Source: Deltaproteobacteria bacterium | GTDB lineage: Bacteria; Bdellovibrionota; Bdellovibrionia; JABDDW01 | Length of the DNA: 49,607 nt | NCBI GenBank assembly: GCA_013287405.1 | Contig: JABDDW010000003.1 | Coordinates: 1-49,607, forward strand | Direction: 5' to 3' | Shown here: in pieces, positions 15,203 through 25,372 of the stretch | Numbering within the stretch: the stretch's first letter is position 1 | How the letters are laid out: each line of letters starts with the position of its first letter | Translations under genes and position numbers: made by a program | The notes under the pieces: model-generated | Databases searched by the model: none | What the model was told of the DNA's origin: nothing | Seen by the model: only the letters and a program-made list of their open reading frames with translations

Positions 15203-18200
15203 CTGAATTCAACCTGAAATTGCAGATCCAGTCCTAAGATACTGCTTGAGGGATTGGGATCCACCCCTGTCGCCCCTGGAACAGCGTACAAATCATAGTC
15301 CCGTTGCTCAAAAGAACCTAGGACCGAAAAATGTCTGTCTAGCTTATATTCAATCATGGCGTTTTGAGTCACTCGATCGCCCACTGTGCGACTGACACTT
15401 GTGGATATTCGAGGTGTCCATTGTTTTTCTGCAATTACTCGCGGCATGACTATATTGTGAAGGTCGTCAACGGTTTGAGAAAGGCGCACATCTACGCCGT
15501 AACGGTGTTTTAATTCATTTTTCAAGGGATTGTCCTGAAGTAATAAGGTGCCGGCTTCGTAGGTTTGAACCTGCCCCTGGTTTTGGGCGGTCGCCGTGTT
15601 TGAGTATGGGTTATTACTCACGACAGATTGCTGAGCTTTATTTTGCTCCTCTTCCGTAACCCCTAAGGCTAATAAAGAAACTATGCTTTTATTTGAGAGG
15701 GGAGGATTACTGGTTAGACTCAGTTGATATTTTTGTGGTGTGCCTTGGAGTAAGAGAGTGACGTCATAATCCCTGACGTGGGAGGTCGCTAAAACATATA
15801 AATTTGGATTGTTTTCAGAAGGGTTATTAAATCTGACGGTCATTTCTGTAATGGTGAATGGTGTTTCACGAAAATAAACTTTTCCGCCAGAAACAGCTTG
15901 AAGATCACCGAACAAAATGGCCGATGATGGGTCACCTTTTATCTCCAGATTCCCTTTCACTTCGGCATCCATCATTTTATTTCTGACGGCGACCCCTTTA
16001 GGAAAATGGGTAGATATATGAACTTCTAGTGCAGAAAAGTTCTTATGCAATATAATCTTAGGCAGATAGATACTTCTTTTTATTGTTTGATCCACATTTT
16101 CGTTTCCAAACTCCTTGGTATAAAGTCCGTCAGCAATTTGATAGTCTCCCTTGAGCAAGTAGGGGAACCAACTCCCAGTGATTCCAAAATGAAAGTCCCC
16201 ATGGGTGAGCAGCCCCTCGGGGAGCGCTATGCCTCCATGGGTGAGATCTCCGGTGATTTCAACGGGAATGTCTTCAAGGGCATTAAATGTCAAGTTGCCG
16301 CTGGCGTTTAAGTCTCCTCCGGCGAAATGACCCCGCATATGATTTATAAGAATGTGAGTTTGGCTAAAGAGAAAGTCGGCGTTGATATTTTCAAAGGGTT
16401 GGGGAAGAGCGTTGAGTTTAAAATACCCATTCTTAATAAAAGCACTTCCTAAAAGATCGGGTTTTTGGAGCGTGCCTGCGATTTGGGTGCTCGCGGAAAG
16501 TTCTCCGCTCATGTCTCTCAAAAATGGAGTCAAAAATGTGAGAAGGCTCAGATCTATTTGCCCGTTCAAATTAAAGTTCAAGGCATCTTTTTTGTTTTTG
16601 GTTCCATAAAAACTAAACTGAGTATTGTCTCCTTCGAAATGAGACGGACTGACGGTCACTTGCCCTTCATCAAAGTGCACCCACACGGATTTAGTATTCT
16701 TCATTTGAGAATTCCCATGGCGCACGATAAAATCCGAGAGTAAGCCTTCCCCACTGCTATTCCAGAGGTCTCCATTCTTACTTTGGACATCGATTTTTCC
16801 AGTTAAGGAGGTTTCGTAATCTTTTCTGTCGGACTTTGAAAGAATTCCAAGGAAGCTTGAAAAATCCCAATTTGTTGCGGACACTTTTAGATTAAAGGGA
16901 TGATCTCGTTTTGGATTCGATCTTGCGAATTTTTCAAATGGATAAGTTAAATGGGCCGTAACCTTATCATTAAAAAACTGTCCGTCTAGTTTAAAGCTTT
17001 CAGGGCTTATTCCTATCTCAAAATTAGAGTCCGCTAAGGCTTGTTGGTTAAAGGACATTTGGGTGGTCTCTCCGTGAACGAGAACTCTTGGGCCAAGAAT
17101 ATACTCTCTTAAGTGAATCTCGCACGCTAAATTCCCGTCAACGTTCCCAGCGCTTTGAGCATATTCAAAATCTGCTATTCGTAGATCCGTTCCTTTAATA
17201 TCAACGTTCATGGTGCCATCGGATTGAACATCCCCACTCCACTTAAAGAGTCCATGACCTTTCTTAACAGCTACGTCATCGACATAAGCGTGTCCATTGA
17301 TTCCATGTACATTGAATTTTAGTTCGTTAAAATCTTCTCCCGCCGCGGTGAGATGTTGGACGGAACTTTTGAGATGATAGTTAAGGGCTGAGAGCATAAA
17401 GGGGCCAGAAGCGTCGAGCACTGCTGATCCTTGCCCCGTAAAAGAAAGAGGTAGGCTCACTTTTTTTCCGAACACTCCATTTTGAAGATCGCCTACGTCA
17501 AGCCTTGGGATTTCCAAGTGTGCGGATTGGACGCCCATTTTTTCGCCATCTCCGTCGGAGACCCGGACCTTTGCGTCGCCAAGGTAATTCAAATTACCGT
17601 TTGTCCCCTTAATGTTTGAAAAACTTATGACTTCTTTTTCATATTTAAAATGTGATGAAATCTGACCTAGTCCGTAGTCTTCAAACCAAAAACCAGGGCT
17701 ACTCATGTCTGTATCAATGGTTGCGGCTTTCCCATTACCGCTGGTTGTGCCATCGAGGGCCACGGCACCGAGGAATTTAAGATCGGCTAAGCTCGTAATG
17801 TTTGAAAAATCGAGGTTCTCCGTATGAAAATTAAATGAAAATCCAGTTTTAAAATAAACAGCTCCAGAACCTTCACCTTTTGAAGAACCGATATTGAGGA
17901 GACCCTTTGGAAACCAAACATGATCTTTGTCGATTCCCATTTGTGAGGTGATTGCAAATTCGTCAAGGGCAACAATTGTCTTATCTTTGGGTGTTTTAAT
18001 TCGAAAATTCTTACCTTCAAGGCCTCCGGCGCAATTGAAGGCTAAAGGTTTAAGTGTTCCCTCGCACGGGACGGTGCCGGTAATATCCATGTGCAATGGT
18101 ACATCTTTGACGCCAATGTTATCCAAAAACTGTCTTAACTCGATTTGATCTAAAAAAATCTTTCCGGAGATTCTCTTCTCGGGTGTATCTTGGAGACTGA

Positions 18201-19236
18201 TGTTTTCAAAATGAACGTTCCCTGAGGAGTTATGGACGCTCAAAAGAGGGGACTTAATTGATCCCTTTGCGTATTCAAACTTACCGTCCACATCCCCAAT
18301 CGTAAATTTATCGACCTGAATAGCAAGGGCATGAACTAAGCTGTTGAAGCGAAGCTCTTTGCCTCTCTCAGCGACGGCGTTAATATCAAGGTTCAAGTGT
18401 CCAGAAACAGGAGGCAGTACGAGTTTAGGATAAAACAGATGAAGGGTTCGGAGAGTTTCGGTTAGATCCACATCGGTAATGGACCGCCCATTGATAAAGG
18501 GAAATTCGAACTTAAAAAGATCGCCCCTCCCGACTCCGCGAGCGATGACGTAGTTTTTACCAAACGCGAACTTCAAGGCAGATATTTCCACAGCTTTTTG
18601 TTCCAAAATGGTTCGGGTCATGAATCCGACTTCTAGTTTTCTGTCAGGCAGAGTGATGCTTTGAATTTTTAATTTTGGAGCCAGAATTTCGATTTTTGCA
18701 GCACTTTCGTTTTTTTCGATGCCTAGATTGAGTCGATCTCCTTCAATTTTGAGGTCAAGATCCTTAAGTTCGAGGTGAACTTCGGCGTCCTTCAGTTTAA
18801 TACTGTGAATCGGAACCACCATAAGTTGGTCCCAAATATCGTTTCGATGCCTTTTTTTTGCCCCCTCTGAGGAAGTTGCAAAACTTAAAGTGCTTACAGG
18901 GTGATCTATGACGATCTCATCAACTTCGAGGCGCCCATTGAGAAGGGCTCCAATGTCAAGATAGACGCCAATTGACGAAATTTGAAGTGAGCTGAGGACG
19001 GGTACTGCAGTTGTCCCAGGAGTGACTTTAATTTTCTTAAACTGAAGGCCCAAAGGGAGAAGGCTAAACTGCACATCGCTGGCCTTTAAACTAATATCAA
19101 GTTGGCTCTGACTTAGAGAATCGACTTTGAGCAGGAGCCAGGCCTTAATTCTCGGATATTCCACAGACCAAACCATTCCGATGGCGACAAAAAAAACACA
19201 CATTAAGAAATAGTGGAAGGCCTTTAACCAAGTCAT
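15199..19236 (-). CDS. tamB: TamB-like translocation/assembly protein
   Basis: A 1345-residue AsmA/TamB-family protein. An N-terminal membrane anchor (AFHYFLMCVFFVAIGMVW) is followed by a very long periplasmic beta-rich body and the C-terminal TamB (DUF490) domain, recognisable by PKGVAVRNKMMDAEVKGNLE and ending with QFQVEFR. TamB spans the periplasm, works with TamA in inserting outer-membrane proteins, and relatives form hydrophobic grooves for lipid transfer. I chose the ATG at 19236 because it overlaps the preceding stop (ATGA); an in-frame GTG at 19245 is the alternative. The gene overlaps tamA by 4 bases at its end, giving a three-gene coupled chain: TPR protein - tamB - tamA. It is longer than the roughly 1260 residues of the E. 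coli protein. Confidence 0.92.
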   Translation of the reverse strand: MTWLKAFHYFLMCVFFVAIGMVWSVEYPRIKAWLLLKVDSLSQSQLDISLKASDVQFSLLPLGLQFKKIKVTPGTTAVPVLSSLQISSIGVYLDIGALLNGRLEVDEIVIDHPVSTLSFATSSEGAKKRHRNDIWDQLMVVPIHSIKLKDAEVHLELKDLDLKIEGDRLNLGIEKNESAAKIEILAPKLKIQSITLPDRKLEVGFMTRTILEQKAVEISALKFAFGKNYVIARGVGRGDLFKFEFPFINGRSITDVDLTETLRTLHLFYPKLVLPPVSGHLNLDINAVAERGKELRFNSLVHALAIQVDKFTIGDVDGKFEYAKGSIKSPLLSVHNSSGNVHFENISLQDTPEKRISGKIFLDQIELRQFLDNIGVKDVPLHMDITGTVPCEGTLKPLAFNCAGGLEGKNFRIKTPKDKTIVALDEFAITSQMGIDKDHVWFPKGLLNIGSSKGEGSGAVYFKTGFSFNFHTENLDFSNITSLADLKFLGAVALDGTTSGNGKAATIDTDMSSPGFWFEDYGLGQISSHFKYEKEVISFSNIKGTNGNLNYLGDAKVRVSDGDGEKMGVQSAHLEIPRLDVGDLQNGVFGKKVSLPLSFTGQGSAVLDASGPFMLSALNYHLKSSVQHLTAAGEDFNELKFNVHGINGHAYVDDVAVKKGHGLFKWSGDVQSDGTMNVDIKGTDLRIADFEYAQSAGNVDGNLACEIHLREYILGPRVLVHGETTQMSFNQQALADSNFEIGISPESFKLDGQFFNDKVTAHLTYPFEKFARSNPKRDHPFNLKVSATNWDFSSFLGILSKSDRKDYETSLTGKIDVQSKNGDLWNSSGEGLLSDFIVRHGNSQMKNTKSVWVHFDEGQVTVSPSHFEGDNTQFSFYGTKNKKDALNFNLNGQIDLSLLTFLTPFLRDMSGELSASTQIAGTLQKPDLLGSAFIKNGYFKLNALPQPFENINADFLFSQTHILINHMRGHFAGGDLNASGNLTFNALEDIPVEITGDLTHGGIALPEGLLTHGDFHFGITGSWFPYLLKGDYQIADGLYTKEFGNENVDQTIKRSIYLPKIILHKNFSALEVHISTHFPKGVAVRNKMMDAEVKGNLEIKGDPSSAILFGDLQAVSGGKVYFRETPFTITEMTVRFNNPSENNPNLYVLATSHVRDYDVTLLLQGTPQKYQLSLTSNPPLSNKSIVSLLALGVTEEEQNKAQQSVVSNNPYSNTATAQNQGQVQTYEAGTLLLQDNPLKNELKHRYGVDVRLSQTVDDLHNIVMPRVIAEKQWTPRISTSVSRTVGDRVTQNAMIEYKLDRHFSVLGSFEQRDYDLYAVPGATGVDPNPSSSILGLDLQFQVEFR

Positions 19237-20306
19237 TGGGTCCACTCAATTAAGAGGATGGAAGTGTCCCTAAAATAAGGGTCACTGACACTGATTCCTC
19301 TCAGAATACTTAACCCTTGTTCGCGATCTCCCAACCCGTAAAGAGCTTTAGCTGAATAATACAAAGCCGTTTTTACCACTTCGCCGAGAGATTTGTGTTG
19401 ATTCAAAATGATTTGTGCAGCACTCAAAGCTTCTGCATAGGCTTTGTTTGAAAGAAGAAGTTCAACTTCCCAAAGTCTCTCTCTTATTTTCCATTTGGCT
19501 TTGGCAAAGCGAAGGGTCTCCAAAGCCAGAGCCAACAAGTTCATCTGAAAGAGGGCAATTGATAAGAGGTAAATCTCTTCGACATTGAGTTTCTTTCTAT
19601 TCTTCTTTATGGCCTTATCTAAATTGGGCCAATGGGGATTAGAATCTACCTCCTCCGAAGGAGAAATGAACTTATATTGATTCTTTAAATTTGCTATTTT
19701 TACTTCGAGCTGCTGCTCTTCAAGCTTTTCCAACAAAGCTTTAGCTTCGGGGTCCGCTGGAAAAATATCCAAAATCTTATTGAGGACTGAAATGACTTCT
19801 GAATCCATACGTTCAGATATAAAAATTCGGACTTCCTTGAACAGTTTCTTTTTTTCGTCCTGAGCTTTCAGAAGATGTTCCTTGAGCTCAGAGTCTAGAA
19901 TTTTATCCCATCGAGGGTCACGGTCTTTGAGGAACAGCGCAGATGCAGCCAAGGATTGGAGCTGGTGATCGTGCGCCGCGCCGCTCAATATGGCATCGGT
20001 GAGGCTTTTGGGAAATCCATTTTTTTTATACTCCTTCTCTCTAGAAAATAGTTCCAATATCCTTGCCCACGGTAAAGGGGGGCCTGAACGTAAATCTAAT
20101 TTTAAAATTCTTATAAGCGATGAAAAAAATCCGGTGGCTAAACAAAATCGGGCCACGACATTTTTTGAAGAAATTGAAAGTTTACCGGAGTCCCATTTTT
20201 TTAGAAGGTCGTCAATAATCGACTGAGGAGCTCGCCCACGGTTGAGTTGCTCATGAATATAAACCTCGGTATTTGCAACTTCATGAGGGTGCTCGGTGTC
20301 GTCCAT
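19233..20306 (-). CDS. TPR-like helical protein coupled to tamB
   Basis: A 357-residue soluble helical protein with no signal peptide. Degenerate tetratricopeptide-like helices are visible at residues about 165-200 (ISVLNKILDIFPADPEAKALLEKL) and again in the C-terminal 120 residues (AYAEALSAAQIILNQHKS, ALYYSAKALYGLGDREQGLS). A charged helix (LEKLEEQQLEVKIANLKNQYK) suggests a coiled coil. The stop overlaps the tamB start, so expression is tied to the TAM genes. It may be a cytosolic scaffold linked to envelope biogenesis. No specific family recognised. Confidence 0.75.
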   Translation of the reverse strand: MDDTEHPHEVANTEVYIHEQLNRGRAPQSIIDDLLKKWDSGKLSISSKNVVARFCLATGFFSSLIRILKLDLRSGPPLPWARILELFSREKEYKKNGFPKSLTDAILSGAAHDHQLQSLAASALFLKDRDPRWDKILDSELKEHLLKAQDEKKKLFKEVRIFISERMDSEVISVLNKILDIFPADPEAKALLEKLEEQQLEVKIANLKNQYKFISPSEEVDSNPHWPNLDKAIKKNRKKLNVEEIYLLSIALFQMNLLALALETLRFAKAKWKIRERLWEVELLLSNKAYAEALSAAQIILNQHKSLGEVVKTALYYSAKALYGLGDREQGLSILRGISVSDPYFRDTSILLIEWTQ

Positions 20307-20408
20307 GACTCTGTATACCCAAAAGTTCTAAGTAGCGGAACCAGCTTCTATTTTAGAGAGGATGCGGTGTGCCACTCAAGGCGAGTTTCGTGGACTAAAA
20401 AGCCTAAC

Positions 20409-20978
20409 TCACTTGTTCATTTTTTCGATATATTCGTCTGTGCGCGTATCGACTTTGATCAGATCTCCTTCTTTGAGATGCAAGGGGATCTGGACCACGG
20501 CTCCCGTTTGAAGTTTGGCGGGTTTACTCCCACCACTTACGGTGTTTCCACGCACTCCTGGGTCGGTTTCTACAATTTTCAACACCACGCTATTGGGAAG
20601 GTCTAGACCAATGGCCTTACCATTAAAAAATAAAATATTGATGGTTAAATTCTCGATGAGGTAATTGGCCGCGGTTCCGACATTCTCGGCAGAGAGTTGG
20701 ATCTGCTCGTAGTTCGTTGTGTCCATGAAATTAAAGCCGCCCTCATCTTTGTAAAGAAATTGCATTTCTTTTTGGACCATATCCGGAATATTAAATTTTT
20801 CGCCGCTCTTAAAAGTTTTTTCTAGATTAGCGCCGGTCATAAGGTTTTTAAGTTTCGTTCGAGTGAAGGCGTTCCCTTTACCCGGCTTCACGTGTTGAAA
20901 ATCAACAATGACCCATGGAACTCCATCAATCTCAACTTTTAAACCTTTTCTGAAATCAGACACTTCGTATACGGCCAT
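20409..20978 (-). CDS. efp: Elongation factor P
   Basis: Translation factor that relieves ribosome stalling at polyproline stretches. The 189 residues carry the three-barrel EF-P fold. The tip loop HVKPGKGNAFTRTKL presents the conserved Lys at about residue 34, the site of beta-lysylation or related modification. The C-terminal signature GLDLPNSVVLKIVETDPGVRG is present. Whether this organism encodes the EpmA/EpmB modification enzymes cannot be seen here. A strong GGAGG Shine-Dalgarno sequence lies before the ATG. It sits in a leftward group between two TPR-protein genes, 18 bp after the first. Confidence 0.96.
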   Translation of the reverse strand: MAVYEVSDFRKGLKVEIDGVPWVIVDFQHVKPGKGNAFTRTKLKNLMTGANLEKTFKSGEKFNIPDMVQKEMQFLYKDEGGFNFMDTTNYEQIQLSAENVGTAANYLIENLTINILFFNGKAIGLDLPNSVVLKIVETDPGVRGNTVSGGSKPAKLQTGAVVQIPLHLKEGDLIKVDTRTDEYIEKMNK

Positions 20979-20996
20979 TTTGCCTCCAAAATATTT

Positions 20997-21833
20997 TTAA
21001 ACCCGCCTGTGGGCTTCTACGCGCTCTAATAAATTTTTAAGTTTTGCCACTTTAGCAGCTTTTGCATCAGGTGCAACGGGAACGAGCCATTCGGTCAAAG
21101 CATAGTTATTGTTGGTGATTTCATCAAGATATTGCTTCCGACCCAAGATTTCCGGATGCTCTGGGAATTTTTCAAGAAGGTCGGTAAGCATTTCTTTAAC
21201 TTTGCCCCAATCCCCCTTTTGATAGAGCGAATCTAGGAGAGCCAATTCCCGTTCAAGGGTGGGTGGCTGGGGTTGGAAGTTTATCTGTTCTTCGGGTTGC
21301 TCAAGCTTCACTGTCGGGGCCAGTGTTTGGTCGGGTTTTCCCATTATAAACTCTTCGTTTTCCTGAAGACCAATTTCTCCTAAGAAACCGTCTTCCCCCA
21401 GATCTGTGTTTTGTCCCCCGTAAATTTGGAGTTCCAGTTTTTTAACAATTTCAGCGACCCGCGAATCATTGGGATTTAAGAATAAAACAATCTTGTAGGC
21501 GTTTAAAGCTTCGACGGGTTTACTCAGTCTTGAGTAGCATTCGGCCAAGAGCTGATGGGCTAGTAAATTTTCCGGGGAGAGTTCACTTGCCACTTTTAAT
21601 TGTTCTGCGGCCTCTAAGAACCTTCCTCTTTGCACATAACACTTGCCCAGGGCCACTCTTCCGCTGGCAAAATGTGGATGGTCCTGAACCCCTCGACTGG
21701 CCAAATCTATGGCTTCGTCAATAAGGCCCATCTTTCGGTAGGCCTCGGCGAGTGGCGCGAAAACTTTCGAGCGAGGATCCTTCTCGTAAAGCAATTGATA
21801 TCTCTCAACAAACGAGCTCATTTCTAAGGCCAT
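20997..21833 (-). CDS. TPR-repeat protein
   Basis: A 278-residue cytosolic protein. Residues 15-135 hold three or more good tetratricopeptide repeats (FAPLAEAYRKMGLIDEAIDL, SGRVALGKCYVQRGRFLEAA, AHQLLAECYSRLSKPVEALN). A Pro/Gln-rich linker (about 165-195) and a C-terminal helical pair resembling a further repeat (LALLDSLYQKGDWGKVKEML) follow. It is a likely protein-interaction scaffold. It is transcribed divergently from ruvC across a 90-bp gap and is the first gene of the efp-tamB-tamA group. The ATG at 21833 has no clear Shine-Dalgarno sequence; an ATG four codons later is possible. Confidence 0.85.
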   Translation of the reverse strand: MALEMSSFVERYQLLYEKDPRSKVFAPLAEAYRKMGLIDEAIDLASRGVQDHPHFASGRVALGKCYVQRGRFLEAAEQLKVASELSPENLLAHQLLAECYSRLSKPVEALNAYKIVLFLNPNDSRVAEIVKKLELQIYGGQNTDLGEDGFLGEIGLQENEEFIMGKPDQTLAPTVKLEQPEEQINFQPQPPTLERELALLDSLYQKGDWGKVKEMLTDLLEKFPEHPEILGRKQYLDEITNNNYALTEWLVPVAPDAKAAKVAKLKNLLERVEAHRRV

Positions 21834-21923
21834 ATCTATGAGCTAACATGTTTCTTGTGGACGTATCAAGGGCCGTGATAAGCTTAAAAAAAAACTGCGG
21901 ACGGGGATAAAAATTTAAAAAAC

Positions 21924-22430
21924 ATGATTTTGGGAATCGATCCGGGGAGTATAACCACAGGATTTGGCCTCATCACTGAAGAGAAGGGTGAGATGCGCTG
22001 CGTTGAGTATGGATCCTGGGGGGCGACTTCAAAAACAATATTCACAGAGAGACTTCTTTTCATCGGTCTTGGCCTCCAAGAGATATTTTTAAAATATAAA
22101 ATCCGAGCGGCCGTGGTAGAAAAAACTTTTTTTGCAAAGAACGTTGATAGTGTGACAAAACTAAGTCATGCTCGCGGGGTTTGCATTTACGAAGCGGCAA
22201 GAGCGCGAGTTCCAATTTTTGAATATAGCCCCACCGAAGTGAAAAGGAACGTGGTGGGTTATGGAAGGGCCGGAAAAGACCAGGTGCAACTTGTTATTGG
22301 TCAACTCTTAAAATTACCCACTGACGTGATGACCAAATATGATATGAGCGATGCTTTGGCCCTCGCGATTTATCATTGCCGCGTTGCCGGGACCAAACAA
22401 AAAATAAAGGAGCGGGAGATCCTCCTATGA
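21924..22430 (+). CDS. ruvC: Holliday junction resolvase RuvC
   Basis: Endonuclease that cuts Holliday junctions symmetrically during recombination repair, guided by RuvAB. The 168 residues include all four catalytic acids: D6 (MILGIDPGS), E66 (AAVVEKTFF), D140 and D143 (KYDMSDALALAIYH). The family PTEVKRNVVGYGRAGKDQV stretch is also intact. Its stop overlaps the ruvA start (ATGA), so ruvC and ruvA are translationally coupled. The gene order ruvC-ruvA-ruvB is a common arrangement. Confidence 0.97.
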   Translation: MILGIDPGSITTGFGLITEEKGEMRCVEYGSWGATSKTIFTERLLFIGLGLQEIFLKYKIRAAVVEKTFFAKNVDSVTKLSHARGVCIYEAARARVPIFEYSPTEVKRNVVGYGRAGKDQVQLVIGQLLKLPTDVMTKYDMSDALALAIYHCRVAGTKQKIKEREILL

Positions 22431-23029
22431 TTGCCTCTCTTCGAGGAAAAATATTTTCTAAAGGTGATACCCATATCGTTCTTGAGGTCTCGGGCGTGGG
22501 GTACGAAGTTTTTTGTTCACCGCAGGTTGTGACCACACTGGGAGATGTGGGGACTGAAGGGTGTCTTCATATTCACACCCACTATAAGACTGATGGGGCT
22601 GCATTATTTGGATTTAGTTCTCCTCAAGAAAAATCTCTTTTCTTAAGTTTGATTAAGGTCGACTCGGTGGGACCAAAAAGTGCCCTTAATATTTTATCGG
22701 CGGCCCCTTGTGATGAAATCGTAAGTCTTATCGAAGAAGGGGACGTCGGTTCTCTTTCAAAGCTTCCAAAAATAAGTAAAAAGACTGCTGAACATTTGGT
22801 CGTGAAACTTAAAGGAAAGCTTTCAGATCTTCTGGTTTCTGCTGAATCCCTTAAGGGTATTTCTCAACCGCGCAAACTTAAACTTGAAGCTGCCACAGCT
22901 CTTTCTCATCTCGGTTTTAAACCCCAAGATGTGGAGCGCACTCTAAATGATCTCGATGAAGATATTTGGCAAGGGGATTTGCATTCTGTTATTCGTGTGG
23001 CATTAAATGGATTGTCCGGAAATGCTTAA
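22427..23029 (+). CDS. ruvA: Holliday junction branch migration protein RuvA
   Basis: A 200-residue tetramer-forming protein that binds the four-way junction and loads RuvB. The N-terminal OB-fold begins [20 protein letters not shown]. The tandem helix-hairpin-helix motifs follow ([15 protein letters not shown], and [22 protein letters not shown]), and a flexible linker leads to the C-terminal RuvB-binding domain ([19 protein letters not shown]). The length agrees with the family. I chose the ATG at 22427 overlapping the ruvC stop; an earlier in-frame start at 22376 would add 17 non-family residues. Confidence 0.97.
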   Translation: MIASLRGKIFSKGDTHIVLEVSGVGYEVFCSPQVVTTLGDVGTEGCLHIHTHYKTDGAALFGFSSPQEKSLFLSLIKVDSVGPKSALNILSAAPCDEIVSLIEEGDVGSLSKLPKISKKTAEHLVVKLKGKLSDLLVSAESLKGISQPRKLKLEAATALSHLGFKPQDVERTLNDLDEDIWQGDLHSVIRVALNGLSGNA

Positions 23030-23049
23030 AAGTTGGGGCGCTTTTCACA

Positions 23050-24108
23050 ATGGCAGATAAAATCTTAGATGGCTCCTCTCAAGTGGACGAAGTTCTATTA
23101 GAAAAGTCCTTACGTCCCGAAACCTTTGATCAGTTCCCCGGTCAACAAAAGGTGAAGGGGAATCTAGAAGTCTTTATTCAGGCGGCAAAGAAAAGAAACG
23201 AAGCTTTAGATCATTGCCTATTTTATGGTCCACCGGGTTTGGGTAAAACCACTTTGGCCTACATCATTGCAAAGGCCATGAATGTAGATATGAAGACGAC
23301 CTCAGGCCCTGCCCTAGATAAAAAGGGTGACTTGGCGGCTGTCCTTACAAATCTTAAGCCCTATAGCATTCTTTTTATCGATGAAATCCATAGGTTAAAC
23401 CAAGTTGTTGAAGAATATCTTTACTCGGCAATGGAAGATTTTTTTCTCGACATGGTCACAGGAGAGGGCCTCGGAGCTCGTACAATGAAGTTTCAGCTGC
23501 CCCCTTTTACCTTGATTGGAGCCACAACCCGAGCGGGAATGTTAACCTCGCCTTTAAGAGATCGTTTTGGAATCGTGGGGCGCTTGGAGTTCTACGACGC
23601 TGGGGATTTAGAGATAATTTTGAAACGCAGTGCTCTGATCTTAAAGGCTGATTTGAAATCTGAAGCAGCGGTAGAGATTGCGCGAAGATCAAGGGGCACT
23701 CCAAGGATAGCCAATCGATTGTTGAAAAGAGTCCGGGATTTTGCCGAAGTTCAAAACGAGGGCGCTATAACCGGGGCCATCGCTAAGGGCGCTTTGACCT
23801 CCTTAGAAGTAGATGGCCGAGGGCTTGATGCCATGGACAGAAAAATCTTATTGACGATCATTGAAAAATTTAACGGTGGCCCTACCGGAATCGACACTCT
23901 CTCTGCCGCCATCAATGAAGAACGTGAGACCATAGAAGATGTTTATGAGCCTTTCTTGATCCAAGAAGGGTTTATTATGAAGACCTCCCGTGGTCGCTGC
24001 GCTCTTCCCCTAGCCTATGATCACTTCGGCCTAAAAATCCCAAAAAATTCTCAAGCCGCGACCATGAGCCAAGAAAAGTCGGAGCCTGTTCAAACTTCGC
24101 TGATTTAG
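23050..24108 (+). CDS. ruvB: Holliday junction branch migration ATPase RuvB
   Basis: AAA+ motor that drives branch migration, 352 residues. Walker A is GPPGLGKTT (60-68), Walker B is [10 protein letters not shown] with D111/E112, sensor 1 is GATTRAG, and the arginine finger region reads [10 protein letters not shown]. The C-terminal winged-helix domain starts near residue 255 and includes [20 protein letters not shown]. The start is the ATG at 23050, just after the ruvA stop at 23029. A TTG 28 codons upstream inside ruvA is rejected because [10 protein letters not shown] matches typical N-termini. A polar tail of about 20 residues ends the protein. Confidence 0.97.
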   Translation: MADKILDGSSQVDEVLLEKSLRPETFDQFPGQQKVKGNLEVFIQAAKKRNEALDHCLFYGPPGLGKTTLAYIIAKAMNVDMKTTSGPALDKKGDLAAVLTNLKPYSILFIDEIHRLNQVVEEYLYSAMEDFFLDMVTGEGLGARTMKFQLPPFTLIGATTRAGMLTSPLRDRFGIVGRLEFYDAGDLEIILKRSALILKADLKSEAAVEIARRSRGTPRIANRLLKRVRDFAEVQNEGAITGAIAKGALTSLEVDGRGLDAMDRKILLTIIEKFNGGPTGIDTLSAAINEERETIEDVYEPFLIQEGFIMKTSRGRCALPLAYDHFGLKIPKNSQAATMSQEKSEPVQTSLI

Positions 24109-24160
24109 GGCAAGGACTGCGCAATTTGATCACTGAAGTTCAAAAATCTAATCACGAGTA

Positions 24161-25372
24161 TTAATATCCACCAGGTCTCCAGACCCCGGGATATCCTTCG
24201 TTTGTAACGGCGGTCCAAGCGCTGCTAAGCGAAGCCCCGGTGACTCCAAAAGGATTAGGTGTCGTAGAAATAAAGTCATTTTGGCCAATGACGAAATCAG
24301 CGGCCTGACCATTGACCCTTGGGTATGAGTTATACCCCACAACACGGTTTTCAGCAAAAGATGCTAGGAACAGTTTATTGGCTCCGCACGCCCCACCGGT
24401 AACAGAAAAAATCGATTGCGACGTCGTTCCGGTCGTGGTTACAAAATCAGGTTTGCCCACAACCACATCGGCAGGTTGATCGTTAACGAGAGGTATAGAA
24501 TTCCAAATCAACCCACGGGCATCGGCGCCGTCTCCGACGAGCAGATGAGTCCCATCTGTACACATAAATCTCGGCTGAAACAAAGAGTATGCACTAGGGG
24601 TAGGAACTGCACCTTTCGCACCCATCGTCAGCCAACCCAATACGACAGAAGCAGGGGTTTGTGTGGCTGAGGGGAGCCCATTCCAGACGAGAATTCTACT
24701 CGCCCCTGTTTCAGATTCAAAAAGGTGATATCCATCAGAAATAAGGCCGAAAGGACCATTCAACCCGGTAGCTCCTGCACCTGATGCGGCCGTGTTCATG
24801 CTTGATTGACCGAGTACGGCATCGGCAGCCTGCCCGTTGGCCGAAGGCATTTCATTCCAAATGAGAATTCGGTTATTAGCCTTGTCTGCAATAAAGAGTT
24901 GGTGCCCGTTACTATAAATACCTACCGGCGAAGAAAAGGTCTGAGCACTGGGAAAGCCGAGCCCGCCGTTGGCTAAGCTCGAATAAAAATTAGGCTGCCC
25001 CAAAACAAGATCGGCCGGCTGCTGATTCACCGTCGGCATTTTATTCCAGATCAAAACTCGATTATTGGCCAAGTCTGCCAAAAAAAGCCTAGTACCATCA
25101 AAAAAAGCACTAATGGGATTATTTAAGCTCTGAGCACTTATGGACGGGTTATTAGCTGAACTAGAAATAAAATCAGGTTGACCTAAGACAATTTGAGCGG
25201 ATGGCGAAAAATTAATGGGATTGTACTGCCAGACAAGTACACGGTTATTGGCCAGATCTGAAATTATAAAATAGCTCGGTATTACACCATTGACGTTCGA
25301 TTTTATGCAGCCGCACAGTAGGGCGGCGCTGAGCATAGTTGAAATGAGCACCTGGAGTGATCGGTCAAGCAT
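24161..25372 (-). CDS. NHL-repeat beta-propeller lipoprotein
   Basis: A 403-residue exported protein. The N-terminal hydrophobic stretch ends in LLCGC, a plausible lipobox, so the mature protein would be a lipoprotein. The body repeats a motif of about 60 residues, a strand-turn such as ADLANNRVLIWNKMP followed by PADLVLGQPNF, at least five times. Later copies are more diverged (DGADARGLIWNSIP, FAENRVVGYNSYP). This is the NHL/SMP-30-like six-bladed propeller pattern of an extracellular binding or scaffold protein. An ATG at 25372 is chosen over a TTG two codons earlier; neither has a well-placed Shine-Dalgarno sequence. It is convergent with ruvB, 52 bp away. Confidence 0.8.
   Translation of the reverse strand: MLDRSLQVLISTMLSAALLCGCIKSNVNGVIPSYFIISDLANNRVLVWQYNPINFSPSAQIVLGQPDFISSSANNPSISAQSLNNPISAFFDGTRLFLADLANNRVLIWNKMPTVNQQPADLVLGQPNFYSSLANGGLGFPSAQTFSSPVGIYSNGHQLFIADKANNRILIWNEMPSANGQAADAVLGQSSMNTAASGAGATGLNGPFGLISDGYHLFESETGASRILVWNGLPSATQTPASVVLGWLTMGAKGAVPTPSAYSLFQPRFMCTDGTHLLVGDGADARGLIWNSIPLVNDQPADVVVGKPDFVTTTGTTSQSIFSVTGGACGANKLFLASFAENRVVGYNSYPRVNGQAADFVIGQNDFISTTPNPFGVTGASLSSAWTAVTNEGYPGVWRPGGY

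Noticed and set aside
22966..23049. 28-residue N-terminal extension of RuvB from a TTG
   Set aside because: Lies inside ruvA, and the extra residues do not match RuvB N-termini; the ATG at 23050 is standard.
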